Below are positions 10,498 to 20,672 of a stretch of 21,165 nucleotides of DNA, piece by piece. The notes under the pieces were generated by a model. That model had not been told where the DNA came from. It was given only the letters and a program-made list of their open reading frames with translations, and made no database searches. The stretch covers positions 1 through 21,165 of the forward strand of contig JANBPT010000843.1 of assembly GCA_027575765.1 (NCBI GenBank), written 5' to 3'. The position numbers and the translations under genes were made by a program. Source of the stretch: Tieghemiomyces parasiticus (taxonomy: Eukaryota; Kickxellomycota; Dimargaritomycetes; Dimargaritales; Dimargaritaceae). Each line of letters begins with the position of its first letter. Position 1 is the first letter of the stretch.

Positions 10498-11776
10498 CAG
10501 ACCCCCGCGATTAGGACAGTTGGTGTGACACTCAACTTAGGACTTAAGTATCAGCAAGTCTAGGCCGGCGATTCGAACCGTAGGGGATGTGGCCCATGAG
10601 AGACCAGAAAGAACACGGGCTCTGGCCTTGACCAAGCGTAGAGAAAGAGTGCCGCGCTGTACTCCCTGTTGTCCAGCTAGCATATGGTATAGTCGGTGGC
10701 GCGTTTCTCCTTTGGCAAGATGCGGTGGCAGCCCGGTTAACTCGTAGCCAAGTCGGGTCGGTTAGTAAAGTTGATCAGGAGTGAATTGTTTGTTGTGATT
10801 TCAAAGAGATAACCCCCACGCTGCTGGTGGCCCACCTAGTGAATGGGTTACAGTCGGAGCTGACCCGGATGGACGAGGGACCTAGGGGTTGTGGCCATTC
10901 AGTAATGCTCCACAATATAAGGACGTAGTTCAGGGTTGGTGGTGCCGTAGACTGATGATTTGACCTAGGCAGTGATGCCCCCCTTCGACCTACCTTCGAT
11001 TCCCTGCCCTCAAGTTTCCCAGCACATCTTTCCTTACCCCCCTCGTCACTTAGGTTGCCCATGGCTCCCAATTCCGTTGAAAATCCTTGACTGGGCGGTA
11101 CCGTGGCAGGTGACGATCATTGGAGCAATGGAGACAGTGGACAAGTACCACGTTCCACAATTTGGAGGTGAAAGTGCGGTGAACGTAACCACCTCCCATC
11201 CTGGTGGTCACCCTGATTCGGAGAGAACCGGCGCTGTTATGCTATCTCTGATGTCCTATGCACTACTACTTGTTAATGGATAATCAATAGAAACCCCAGA
11301 TTACCTGTGGCGGTAGAGGTGCTTCAGGCTAGGCCGATTTGCATGTAAGCCTCTAGGCAAGTTTCGTTCTAATGGGTCAGGCCAGCTAGGTACTGATGTG
11401 CAAGCTGGACAGGGTACTTATCCGTCTTTTTGACCATTCAGCCACCCGTGGTGCTATACCACACTTTTCAACTCGCCACCACTTTCCATGGACCCATTCT
11501 AAACCCCCCTAGTTAAGTCTAACCATCTGGAAATGTACTAAAGAGCACGGGATACGCCATAGCTGCACCAGGTTGGCCCAACGCCACCCTCGAGTCCGCA
11601 TCGCGTAGCATCCAGGTAAGGTCAACTGCAGAAGATACACAATAGCTGGGGGGGAGGTAGTGGCAGTGAGTACAAGTTTCCCCGGTCGTTTTGGGGTGAG
11701 GAGGAGGGAAGCGCCGCCGTAAGTGCTGTCCCTATGACCCCGTCGGGTGGCGTGGCTTGGGTAATGTGTATAGGGA

Positions 11777-11786
11777 GGGGGGGGGG
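11777..11786 (+). repeat. G10 homopolymer
   Basis: Ten consecutive G preceded by GGGA, in a G-rich plus-strand segment that begins near 11640. Confidence 0.9.
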
Positions 11787-12790
11787 TTCACGGCCAGGCG
11801 ACTTGGCACGATGGTGCTGGTCACTTTTTTAATGTTAAGGTCGACGGTACCTGTGGGACTCTAGCGTATCATAATTTTGCGCGCTACCGATGGTGTCAGT
11901 TGGTCTTTAGTCCACAGTGGAGACTGACTCGATCAAACCTTACTAATAGTGCGAGTATGGGACTGTGATGCTAACGGCGGCAAACAATCCGACGATGAGG
12001 CTGTGTCTGACTTATGCGACACTTATTCCTTGCGCCTCCCCTCGGACAGCTAGGCAAGAGTATTTTTCGTGGCATGGGCTGCCCATTCGATCGCACCAGT
12101 CACATCACGACCTAGATAGCGCCACCACGCGTTTCATGTCACCGGATATACCCGGTATTCAGAGGTGGAGGAGGGGCAATAGAGGTCATCACGCAGAATG
12201 CTTTGAAGGCGGAATAGAATCTGACATGAGATTGGTGGATACGAAACGTTGCAGCACACTGCTCATGTCGCCGCTATGGCCACACTCACCGCATCCTCCA
12301 AGCCAAACCCCAGACTCTGCTTCACAATCCAAGGTAACCCGTCGTTGCAGAAGTTGCCATGATGAGCCTTTCCCGTCGTTAGGAGGAAACGCCCGAACCA
12401 TTAACCACGAAGGTGTCGTGATCTAAGCGAGCGAATACCGTATCGGGGCAACCCGGCCAAGGCACGCTGCAACTGGCCTGTGGTCTCTCCTGGGTAGCTG
12501 ATTTTCCTTTTCACTGCCCTGCGCCCGAACCAACCCAGGAGTACATAGAGCCGTCTATCGACATGGAAATTAAGGAAAACCAAGGAATGGGTGTCGGGGT
12601 ACCTAATCAAACGTAAACCCCGGGGAGGGGGGTGAGAGTTAGCCCGCATTGAATTTTTCTACCCGCACGATGTGGTTAAGGATATCCCGGCAGGTAACAG
12701 GTGCAGTTCATTCCCCAAGGCCGAGTACCTCGCCTCCTTGAAGCTGAGACGTTGCTACGCACATGCCACCTGCCGTCCACACCACCTCTT

Positions 12791-12889
12791 GCATGACGCA
12801 TCTACCAATCAATCACATTCCTGCCCGCCTGTCCGCCCGCCCGTGGCACTCAGCAACTGTGGCACGGCTGTCGTCATGCTGATTGATTG
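12791..12889. repeat. Two crossing inverted repeats (pseudoknot-like order)
   Basis: GCATGACG (12791-12798) is the reverse complement of CGTCATGC (12872-12879). CAATCAATCA (12806-12815) is the reverse complement of TGATTGATTG (12880-12889). The order is A, B, A', B', so the two pairings cross as in an H-type pseudoknot and do not nest. The second pair is a low-complexity tetranucleotide repeat, which weakens the case for function. Confidence 0.3.
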
Positions 12890-13839
12890 ACCTTCCTGAC
12901 CAACAGTGAGGTTTCCCGCCAGCCAACGTGAGCCTCGACCTAGCTACCTTGCGACTGAAGGGTCGGTGCAGCCATACGTTAAGTGATGTACTGGAAAGAA
13001 GGGGAGGGTAGTGTTGCGGTTTCCAGTCCGTTGCTATCAGCGCGACCTTGCCGACCTGCGTGATAGTAGCCACGAATGAGATTAGCAGCAGCAAGAGGGG
13101 GTGGTGATAGGGGTTGGCAGGGAGGGAAGGAGGGAGGAAGGGGTAAGGGCCGGCGGAGAGGCTGTCTGCCCGATTGCCAGTCTGGATCAGGACCTGGTAC
13201 TGGTGCCCTCCCCCAAACCGTTCGGAATACGACCATTTTATCATGACCGCGCAGACCGAATCCCATGGAACATAGTAATCGAAGGTTGTAAACCACCGTC
13301 GGCATCAAGAAACAAAGCGGAGGGGATACCAGGGACTACCTACCTCCTTTACTAACCCTTTCCATTTCCTAGGTAGACCCGCGCCCCGAATTCGACTTAT
13401 AGCACCCAAGTTCCTCCTCCTAGAGCATGATTCACAATTACGACGGACCATTCAGCAGTATTTAGCTAGCCCTCTTTTAGCAGGGAGGGGTGGTGGTCCC
13501 CATTTAGTCGAGGCACATCCCAATTGAGACCATTTACTGAGCAACCGGCCGGGTGGCAAAATTCCGCTACCTGTTATAGCGAGACATCAGCGGCCCGGCC
13601 CGATCGTACTCCTGATTCTACACCTGGTCGCATAGCCTTGCAGGTGAGACGGTTTACCGATAAATAAAGGGGAAGGAGGGACGGTCAGTAGGTCTTGCGG
13701 TATCTCCACTACACCTGTGCCATGTATGTAAGAGGACGTCAATAAAGAGATGGCTAGCATTTGCCACCAGTTGTGAGCCGAAGATCAGGGGCAGCTGGGC
13801 AAGTAAATGATCGTCTACGTCCCTACTGCCTGAGTAGAA

Positions 13840-13851
13840 GGGGGGGGGGGG
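13840..13851 (+). repeat. G12 homopolymer
   Basis: Twelve consecutive G on the plus strand, in gene-free DNA. Confidence 0.9.
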
Positions 13852-14866
13852 TTGACGCGCCCCAGCAGCTGAAATTAAGCTTTGGTAAGAAGCAAGGCCA
13901 GCAAGAGGAGAAAAAAAAGGCAGGGGAGAGAAGGGGAAGCTGACAACTGCTACGCATAAGAACCGCCCGCAGTGTTGCATCCAGCGTGTGCTTCTTGCGG
14001 GTTAGGTTACGGGAGTGGACTCCGATTCACTTCCGTTAACCTAATATACTTCCCCTGCCTACCCGCCCCTTAAGTATATCAACCACGATTGCTTTCTGGG
14101 GAGGGTTGGTGAGCCGCATGTGTTTAACCAAGGTAGTTTATCGTTCCGAGGGTGTCCAAATGCATGATCTATCGGTTTAGCTTACCCCCTTCAGTATTGA
14201 CGAACGAATCTAGGAACATCGCACCCACCCCCAGCCGGGATAGCGTTATTGCCCAAGTATGACCTGCGTGGTGCTGCCCCTCGATCTACTCGGGTATGCA
14301 TGGCTGGCGAAAAGGCCTCGACCTAACCTAACTGAGTCGCTAGTAGCAGCTGGCGGAGACCCTAAAACCCCCCATCTTGTCATAGCCCAACGTCAGTTTA
14401 CGGGTCGTAGATTAAGGGGGATGCTGGTTTACGAAAATTAGGGTGTAACTGATTCCCGACTGTAGACGCATGGAGGGGGTGGGGTTCCAGGAACGCTCAT
14501 GGAATAGTCTCCCCATAAAACCAGGCTAGTAGGTGCGGCGGGAGGGGGAGGGTGGAATGCAGCGGTCACCATAGAAGGTATGCCTGAATAGCCTAGTCAA
14601 CTTTGAAAATTTACTTTGCAATGGAGATTAGGGACGGCTCTGGGTATGTACCTGAGATCAATTAGCGCATGGAAACATAATATGGGATACCCTCCCCATT
14701 TGTGACACCTCTTCTCTACAACCTTAAATCTAGCCCTACGCCTGCCCACTAATTCTTTGCTTCCCGCTCCCCCCACCTTCCCAGAACTGTGACATCACCA
14801 GGCTCGTACACGTACCGCTTCCGATAAATCGGATTCCACCGGACCCTCGCAATTTTTTATCGTCGT

Positions 14867-14875
14867 GGGGGGGGG
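14867..14875 (+). repeat. G9 homopolymer
   Basis: Nine consecutive G on the plus strand, in gene-free DNA. Confidence 0.9.
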
Positions 14876-16611
14876 TACTGCGCAAAGCCATCATCATAAC
14901 ATCCGTTTTTCAGTCCTCACTACGCGCAAGCAATCCTCGCATAGTGATTTGATATCTATTAACGGAATTCAAAACTACCAATACAACCTTGGCAGCTTTC
15001 TGCTTAAACTATGCGTACATTAGGACCCACGCAACGGAGGACCCGGAAGAAGAAAACGAACGGAAATAAGTGCCCTGGGTATGATAGGCAGTTTCCACAG
15101 GTTTTTGGAAGTATCTTCTTCGGGCAAGACGGCGCAATATTGCAGTTTTTGAATCTGACAATCGAATGAAGAGGAAGGGTGGGGTGAGCTGAGGAGGTAA
15201 GAGAAACACAACGGAGATAGTTAATTACAAACTCGTCGCCCCAGAGTGGGACCAAAATTGAAATGATGAGGGACCTGCGGGAAAAGTGGCAGAGAGGGTG
15301 TCAGTAACGAAGGTCTAACCCGATGTTTCGGGTACGGCCTCAAAATGGACCGGATGCCGAAATGGTTTACCAGTTTAACGAAGCGCTAGACTCATAATGG
15401 GGGAGGGTGGTAGGGAGAAGGGGTTAAGGCGGTCAGGTGAGGAGCAAAAGGTAGAGAGCTGTAAGAGAAGGAAAGGAGTAGTAGGACAGGTACGGCGTAA
15501 TGTCCATGGCAGGGCGGCGGTGGCGGTGGTGGCAACGGTAATAAGAGGCAAGGTGATCAAGTGGAAGGCGCCGCTCGGCCGCACATCACAGGAACATATG
15601 AAGATGCCTCGCCACCCCCACCCTAATGCCACTGAAGGGATATCCGACTACTATGGTTCCTAATGGTGGGCAGCAGTGTAACGGATGGGTCGAATTGGAG
15701 ATCAGAATTGAGGGAGGAAGGAGGGGGTGTTCAAATTAGTATCGTCGACGAGTTCCCGTTACTGAAACCTCCAAACCCCCACCTACCTTCATCATATTTC
15801 CTCCCTCCCATTATCGGGGGTACACTGCCGTTCTCCTGGTCGTCAACAGCAGTGACATAGCGGCTGGGAACTTGGTGACCCGCAAGTCGACGCCCATCGC
15901 CAATGATGACAGATCTAGGATAAGACAGGGACCCCATTCTCAAACGCTGTGTACCCTTCCGAGCAGTGGCGAGTTCGGCATTGCGCCAACTGCGATATGC
16001 ACAGCTAGTAGAATAGCCGAGAGCGTTTGGGCCATGGAGCGAATGAATTGCCTTCGACAGCCAAGTAACGGTGGGATACAAGTGGAGGAAAGGGTGTACA
16101 AAACGGGGAAAGGAGCTGGCGGGCGGAGACGGCGATGGGTTACTGGGTGAGAAGGAGATCCAAGCGCTGCCCGAACACATTATCCGCACTGGCACACTCC
16201 GCCCGGTTACACCGCCAGCACGGCGTACACGGCAGATATCCAATTGTACCCATTTCCGCCTCCCAGTCTCATAAGTTGGCCGTTTCGAATAACAAGAGGG
16301 AAATCGGCAACTGGTACGCCATAGTTCACAAGGTGCCTAAAACAGATGCTCCGATTGATCGGGTCTATTGGCAGCTGGCGCGCAAGTATACCAGGGAACA
16401 CTGGTCGGCACACATACAGCGGCGTTGGGGGGGCGGGAGGGTGCCTTGAACATTTCACTCAGCTGGTCACTTGCCTCTAAGCTGGTCATGCTTCCGCGCC
16501 CGTTCCGACACGCTAACTAGTACGGTACAACCTAAGGGCCCTTGTCTTGTACGACGCCAAGGTAGTGCACTAGCGTCAGCTCCACCCTTCACTTTCTTTT
16601 ATAAACACGCG

Positions 16612-16621
16612 CACACACACA
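16612..16621 (+). repeat. (CA)5 short tandem repeat
   Basis: Five CA units preceded by CGCG, in a pyrimidine-rich plus-strand block. It is too short to be of much note. Confidence 0.7.
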
Positions 16622-17003
16622 GTGGCTGCAGACAAAATAACTTTAATCACTGTTATTCATCTCACATATCCTGCCGCCCCGTTTGGCCAGTAATCCGTTC
16701 ATCGTAGCCGTCATCTTACACGTTACCATTCCCCCTCCTCATAATGGCCGCCCGACTTTCGGTTGAGAAACACCCATGTTCGGTAGCCACCCTGCCATTA
16801 GCTTCATATCGATTCCCCTCCTAGCTGTGCGCTGATCTATTGACCTATAGTCTCTGGGGTGTGGTTCCACCAGTGCGAAACATCCAACCACCGTTCATCA
16901 TCACATCACTACTCGATTTGGTTATTCGCTCTGCCCTGTCTGCTTGGCTCGCAGGGTCTCACCCGCCTTCCTTTCTTTACTATATGAGCCCCTCATGATA
17001 GGT

Positions 17004-17032
17004 AATATACGAGTATATTGATTGATTGATTG
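17004..17032 (+). repeat. AT-rich hairpin abutting (ATTG)4
   Basis: AATATAC (17004-17010) and GTATATT (17013-17019) are reverse complements separated by two bases. The right arm runs into four tandem ATTG units (17017-17032). The same tetranucleotide, in shorter form, makes up one of the inverted repeats near 12806 and 12880. Confidence 0.6.
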
Positions 17033-17676
17033 CCTTTAAAATTAATGAGCTGACATGAGGAACTAATGGGTGCGGTAAGCTGGGGCCAACGGCCTCTGTC
17101 GTTCGTTGCCATCGTCAGCCCCTTAACCCATTTATGGGCTCGCAATCGAACAGAGTCGCAATTAACGCGGTAGTTGGTCATTTCGAGGTTGAAAAGGTTA
17201 GGTCTCAAAGGGGCGAACTCGAATATTCCGCGGTAGGTCGGGTGAATTATACACCTCACCCGTAAGCAGATAATGCAGAGAAAGCCGTAGAGGGCGTAGA
17301 CACTGGTAAATAACTAGGTTGATTCATGCAAAATGAGGGTTGCCCTAACTCCTCAGGATCAGTATAGGCCCCAAGAGGGTCAAAATCTTGCCATTACCCA
17401 GGGCGCCCCCCTCCGTCACGGTCGATGCCTCTGTTAAACGAAAAGATGGACCACAGCAAACCCGGTGCCAGCCGCATCCCCTAGAGTCCCAAAGGCTTGA
17501 CAATTAACGCCCTCAATTCGTCTACGGCCTTACTGCTCGCTCTCAACCACCCCATGGTCCTACCATCGTATGCTCGACTGCCTCTCCGCACCCCGTTTTT
17601 TTATACGTTCCCTGTAAGTACGTTCGTGTCCCCCATCTCTCAGCTCCATTTTAGAGCCCACCCCGTTTTATCCCCA

Positions 17677-17685
17677 TTTTTTTTT
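17677..17685 (+). repeat. T9 homopolymer
   Basis: Nine consecutive T inside the pyrimidine-rich plus-strand block 17490-18110. Confidence 0.85.
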
Positions 17686-18207
17686 GGCCCCGGGCTCCGA
17701 AAACCTCCACTGCCTCCCAGAAAATAACAAGCCGACGTAACATTAGGACCGCCGGTCAGCGCAACGTGTCGCTTCACAGTGTCCATAACGCCAATCCTTA
17801 ACAGGCTACTGCCCTTTACCATTCGCCGTTTGCTCCTTAGGCCGGATTGTAACACCGAGGCAGCGCGGGCATCGACCGGGTGAACTCGCTTGGGAGAATG
17901 CTTGGGTCACCGCTTCGCTCACAGTTCCTCATTCTCAACCCACATCCACACACTCGTTCCGCACAAGTGCGAGAAGTTCACTTCCTCCTCCCATCTCTCT
18001 CTCTTCCCGAACCATTAACCTCACACGCTACCGCCGAGCCGGCAGTGCCCCCCATACCCACGCCTTCACCGGTATATTCCGAGCGGAGGATGTGGCCTAG
18101 ACGCCGCCTTCACGAATGAATTGTCCTACTGACGCCAACACGACAGGTGATTTGGGCGCCAGCCCCCCTCCCTAACGCGGGTGTGAAATGATTCCACATT
18201 GACCACC

Positions 18208-18216
18208 GGGGGGGGG
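18208..18216 (+). repeat. G9 homopolymer
   Basis: Nine consecutive G on the plus strand, the last of six long G runs between 10430 and 18216. C runs on the plus strand reach only about six bases. Confidence 0.9.
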
Positions 18217-19395
18217 AGGACACGCATGATCCACTTACCTGGCCAAAGTATATGTGTAGGTCGACGGGCTGATTCGGAGAGAAATGGAACTCACTCCACT
18301 CAGCGTATAGGGTACATCTTACAATCAAAGAAGTCCACCGTCGATACTCCCCACATCTACTACTTTTCAGACCTCCGTACGTTTCTCCATGGCTGAGGCT
18401 ACTCAACACTACCAATGCGGGGTTTCGAAATCTGGAAGCTGGGTGAGGCGCTTACTTGGCTTGCACATGCCTCGCACGCCTTATCAAGGATAAAGCGGAA
18501 TTCTTCTAAGTTGGGAATAGGACTGAAGTGTAGTCCTATTCATACCTCGACCCAAGGGGGAAACGTTGAGAGAAGTGAGAAACAGTGGCCACGATGATTT
18601 AAGATATACCATTTGTACTGTTGTCAGTTGGGTCATTTCATTATGGTCGCCCGCATGATGGTTGATATATTGTGATCAGGACCCCGCCGTGCCTGCATCT
18701 ACCACAGATTCCATATAAAATGGAAAGGCGTCTACTAATTGGGGGTCATGCGGAAGAGGGTCCTACTTTGGAAAGACTTGTCACTCGAGTACCGAAGACG
18801 GCCACTATGCCTAGATTTATTTACCCCGGCCCAAACACAGCGGGGAAACGGGCCACGATTTTATTAATTGTCCCGTGACAGCAGACAGATTAAATCTGAT
18901 ACCGCGGTAGGGGTCAGGTGGAACGTTAGCAGTGATAGACACCAATACATTTACCCAGCTGCAGTCGGCGGATAATGTTGAAGTTAACGTGGGAGTGGCG
19001 GATACCTGTTGTTGGCCTCTGAAAAGTTGTGGACAGGTTGAAACCAGCTGGAGAATTTTGCACCTGACTGCATACATTTGTTGAAACGGTACAATTAGGG
19101 CCATTGCGTATTAGATACTTGTTGATGTACATTTCTAAAAAGGGGTTAAGTATAGCAAGTGTCGGGATAAAACAATCACAAATTGATCAGTCAGGAGGCT
19201 AACAGGGAGAGTGAATACTATAAAGGGGCGAAGCGGATTAAGCAAGCATGGCCGCCAACAGCAGTATAGCCGTGGACGGGTGTACCAAAGGGAAAGTGGG
19301 TGCATCGGTGGGGAGGGGCACAAGATGCGAGGAATAAGGGACATGGATGGTAAAATTACAAACCGTCGAGCGTCGACCCGACGAATGATGGGGGT

Positions 19396-19435
19396 GGCCG
19401 GCGGATTTATGGCGGGGTTGGCTCGACCGCCGGCC
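19396..19435 (-). terminator. GC-only stem-loop in 3' flank of the GATA-finger gene
   Basis: GGCCGGCGG (19396-19404) and CCGCCGGCC (19427-19435) are exact reverse complements with a 22-base loop. The arms are nine pairs, all G-C. The structure starts 35 bases beyond the stop codon of the GATA-finger gene, so it probably lies in that gene's 3' untranslated region. On the plus strand it is followed by five T, which resembles a bacterial intrinsic terminator. In a fungus that mechanism does not apply, and a role in mRNA 3'-end formation or stability is the more likely reading. High local GC makes such stems easier to find by chance. Confidence 0.35.
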
Positions 19436-19470
19436 TTTTTAGGGAAGTGAAACAGGTGGCCAAATCACCT

Positions 19471-20505
19471 CTAGTTGAGCAGGTCGGCAAGGCGGCAGGG
19501 GTGGCCGGCCGAGGTCGACCGGTAGGTTGGAACACCCTCACGGATCCCTCCAGGCCGCGACAGGCCGAGGCTAGGGAGTTTAAACGGTTTGGACGACGCG
19601 GGGAAGGGGCGGCCAGCGAAGCTAGTGGCCTCGGCAAGCGAAGGAAGGGACAGCTCGAGCTCGACGGGCGAGGTGGAGGTGGCCACGAGGGGGGAGGACG
19701 CAGAAGTGGTCAGGGCCGGACTCACCAGCTCGGGGCTGCTATGCATGGGGCTATTTTCACAGCTGTGGCTTGCTGGGACAGCGGGCCGGTTCGGGTGGTA
19801 GTGGACGGAAACGCTCTGGTGTTGGTGGAGGTGCAGGTGCATGGGCCGGGACTGGGGGTGCTGGTGGTGGGTGGTCGGGTACGAGCTAGGGGTCAGGAGA
19901 GATACGTGGCCCTCACCGCTGGGGCTGGCTGACCGGCCACCGTGGGCCAGCTTGCGCTTGTACTTCTTGCCGCACCGGTCACAGAGGGTAGCGCTACCAG
20001 TTGGGCCCGGGCGCCAGGCGCGGGTGTTGGTAGTCTGGCAGTTGGCGCACTTGCGCATGGCGCCGTTACACGAGCGGGCGATGGGGTTGCTGACCTTGCG
20101 ACTCCAGTACTGGGGGTTCCGGTTGACAGCATATCCTGGTAGGGACTCGGGGCCCTGGCCAGGGACGGACAGGTTGTGGCGAGCTGGATAGGGCCAGCCG
20201 GCGGCGCGAACCAGACCCCGCGGTGAGGGGCAGGAGGTCGAGAGCGGGGCGGGACCCATCGGGTTGTGGGGGGCCATCGGGGATGTGGGCGGGGTGTAGA
20301 AGCCACTGGCCGTGAGGCGGCCGTGGGACCATTGCGCGACCTCGAGCGGTGAGAACACTGGAAGAGGGGCGGGCCTGCCAGCGTTGGCTAGGGCCGTCCG
20401 AAGCGGTGGAAGGACACCAGACCGGCTGAGCTCATTAATGCCCGGAAGCTGGACGCGGCTGCGGGGTGCGGCGCAGTCCTCGGAGATGGGAGGGCTGTAC
20501 TGCAT
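19471..20505 (-). CDS. GATA-type zinc finger transcription factor-like protein (344 aa)
   Basis: This is a likely sequence-specific DNA-binding regulator acting in the nucleus. The single finger is C153-X2-C156-X18-C175-X2-C178. The 18-residue loop contains TTNTRAWRPGPTG and is followed by LCDRCGKKYKRK, which matches the CX2CX17-18CX2C fungal GATA class. Differences from the usual finger are Arg where Pro is common (TRAWR for TPxWR), Asp177-1 (LCD) where Asn is usual (LCN), and Lys where the CGL leucine normally sits. The basic tail GKKYKRKL (179-186) can serve as a nuclear localisation signal. Residues 1-130 are rich in Pro and Ser. Residues 213-237 hold nine histidines. Residues 250-344 are rich in Ser, Pro and Thr and contain LSLPSLAEA. 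Low-complexity arms are common in fungal GATA factors. The start is fixed: an in-frame TAA sits four codons upstream (20520-20518). There is no intron. Codons are strongly biased to C or G at the third position. Its targets (nitrogen, light, iron or other) cannot be read from the sequence. Confidence 0.9.
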   Translation of the reverse strand: MQYSPPISEDCAAPRSRVQLPGINELSRSGVLPPLRTALANAGRPAPLPVFSPLEVAQWSHGRLTASGFYTPPTSPMAPHNPMGPAPLSTSCPSPRGLVRAAGWPYPARHNLSVPGQGPESLPGYAVNRNPQYWSRKVSNPIARSCNGAMRKCANCQTTNTRAWRPGPTGSATLCDRCGKKYKRKLAHGGRSASPSGEGHVSLLTPSSYPTTHHQHPQSRPMHLHLHQHQSVSVHYHPNRPAVPASHSCENSPMHSSPELVSPALTTSASSPLVATSTSPVELELSLPSLAEATSFAGRPFPASSKPFKLPSLGLSRPGGIREGVPTYRSTSAGHPCRLADLLN

Positions 20506-20513
20506 AGTGATAG
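20503..20513 (-). promoter_or_regulatory. Start-codon context shared by both genes (copy 2)
   Basis: The minus strand reads CTATCACTATG, identical to the bases across the start codon of the 91-codon gene. Here the sequence extends into a second GATA core, so the plus strand reads TGATAGATAG at 20508-20517. These are two overlapping HGATAR-type sites directly upstream of the start codon of a gene that itself encodes a GATA-finger protein. Confidence 0.45.
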
Positions 20514-20642
20514 ATAGTTATGCGGAAAGAGGATAGGGTCTCTCAAGGGAAGGGTTGTCCCCACGGAAGCACAGGCGGCTAAATATAGTATACGAGGGCG
20601 GGGTGGATTACAAGAGGTCGGGGGCGTGGGACGGCAAAGGAC

Positions 20643-20672
20643 TTAATTAAATGAGCTATCGGGAAGGTACAT
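20643..20672 (-). CDS. Possible 9-codon upstream ORF
   Basis: ATG at 20672 opens a nine-codon frame (MYLPDSSFN) ending in TAA at 20645-20643, 137 bases before the main start codon. If transcription starts near the TATATAAA box, this is the only ATG between about 20965 and the main start, so it could lower or condition translation of the GATA-finger protein. There is no evidence that it is translated. Confidence 0.25.
   Translation of the reverse strand: MYLPDSSFN

Larger units (their letters stand above)
10211..19395. other. Long gene-free stretch (right)
   Basis: No gene is supported across about 9.2 kb. The longer open frames (a 153-codon frame at 11965-12426 plus, a 143-codon frame at 12813-13244 minus, a 170-codon frame at 15731-16243 minus) lack the codon bias of the two real genes and give no recognisable product; the last opens only with TTG. 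The stretch alternates between purine-rich plus-strand blocks (about 13060-13160 and 15240-15740) and pyrimidine-rich ones (about 12690-12900, 16560-17000 and 17490-18110). It carries six G runs of 9-12 bases and several short tandem repeats, listed separately. I found no tRNA, rRNA or transposon ORF. Confidence 0.6.

Noticed and set aside
10555..10650. A B-box-like sequence for a minus-strand tRNA (GGTTCGAATCG)
   Set aside because: The bases on either side do not form the five-pair T stem, and no acceptor stem or anticodon arm could be built.
11965..12426. A 153-codon plus-strand frame
   Set aside because: The composition looks random, without codon bias or domains. A frame of this length is possible by chance in 21 kb on six frames.
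15731..16243. A 170-codon minus-strand frame
   Set aside because: It opens with TTG, shows no codon bias and gives no recognisable motif. Frames on the opposite strand are also open through the same stretch.
17898..18119. A plus-strand 73-codon Ser/Pro/Leu-rich frame in a pyrimidine-rich block
   Set aside because: The pyrimidine-rich composition alone yields such peptides. Third-position bias is weaker than in the real genes. It could be an exon but cannot be supported.
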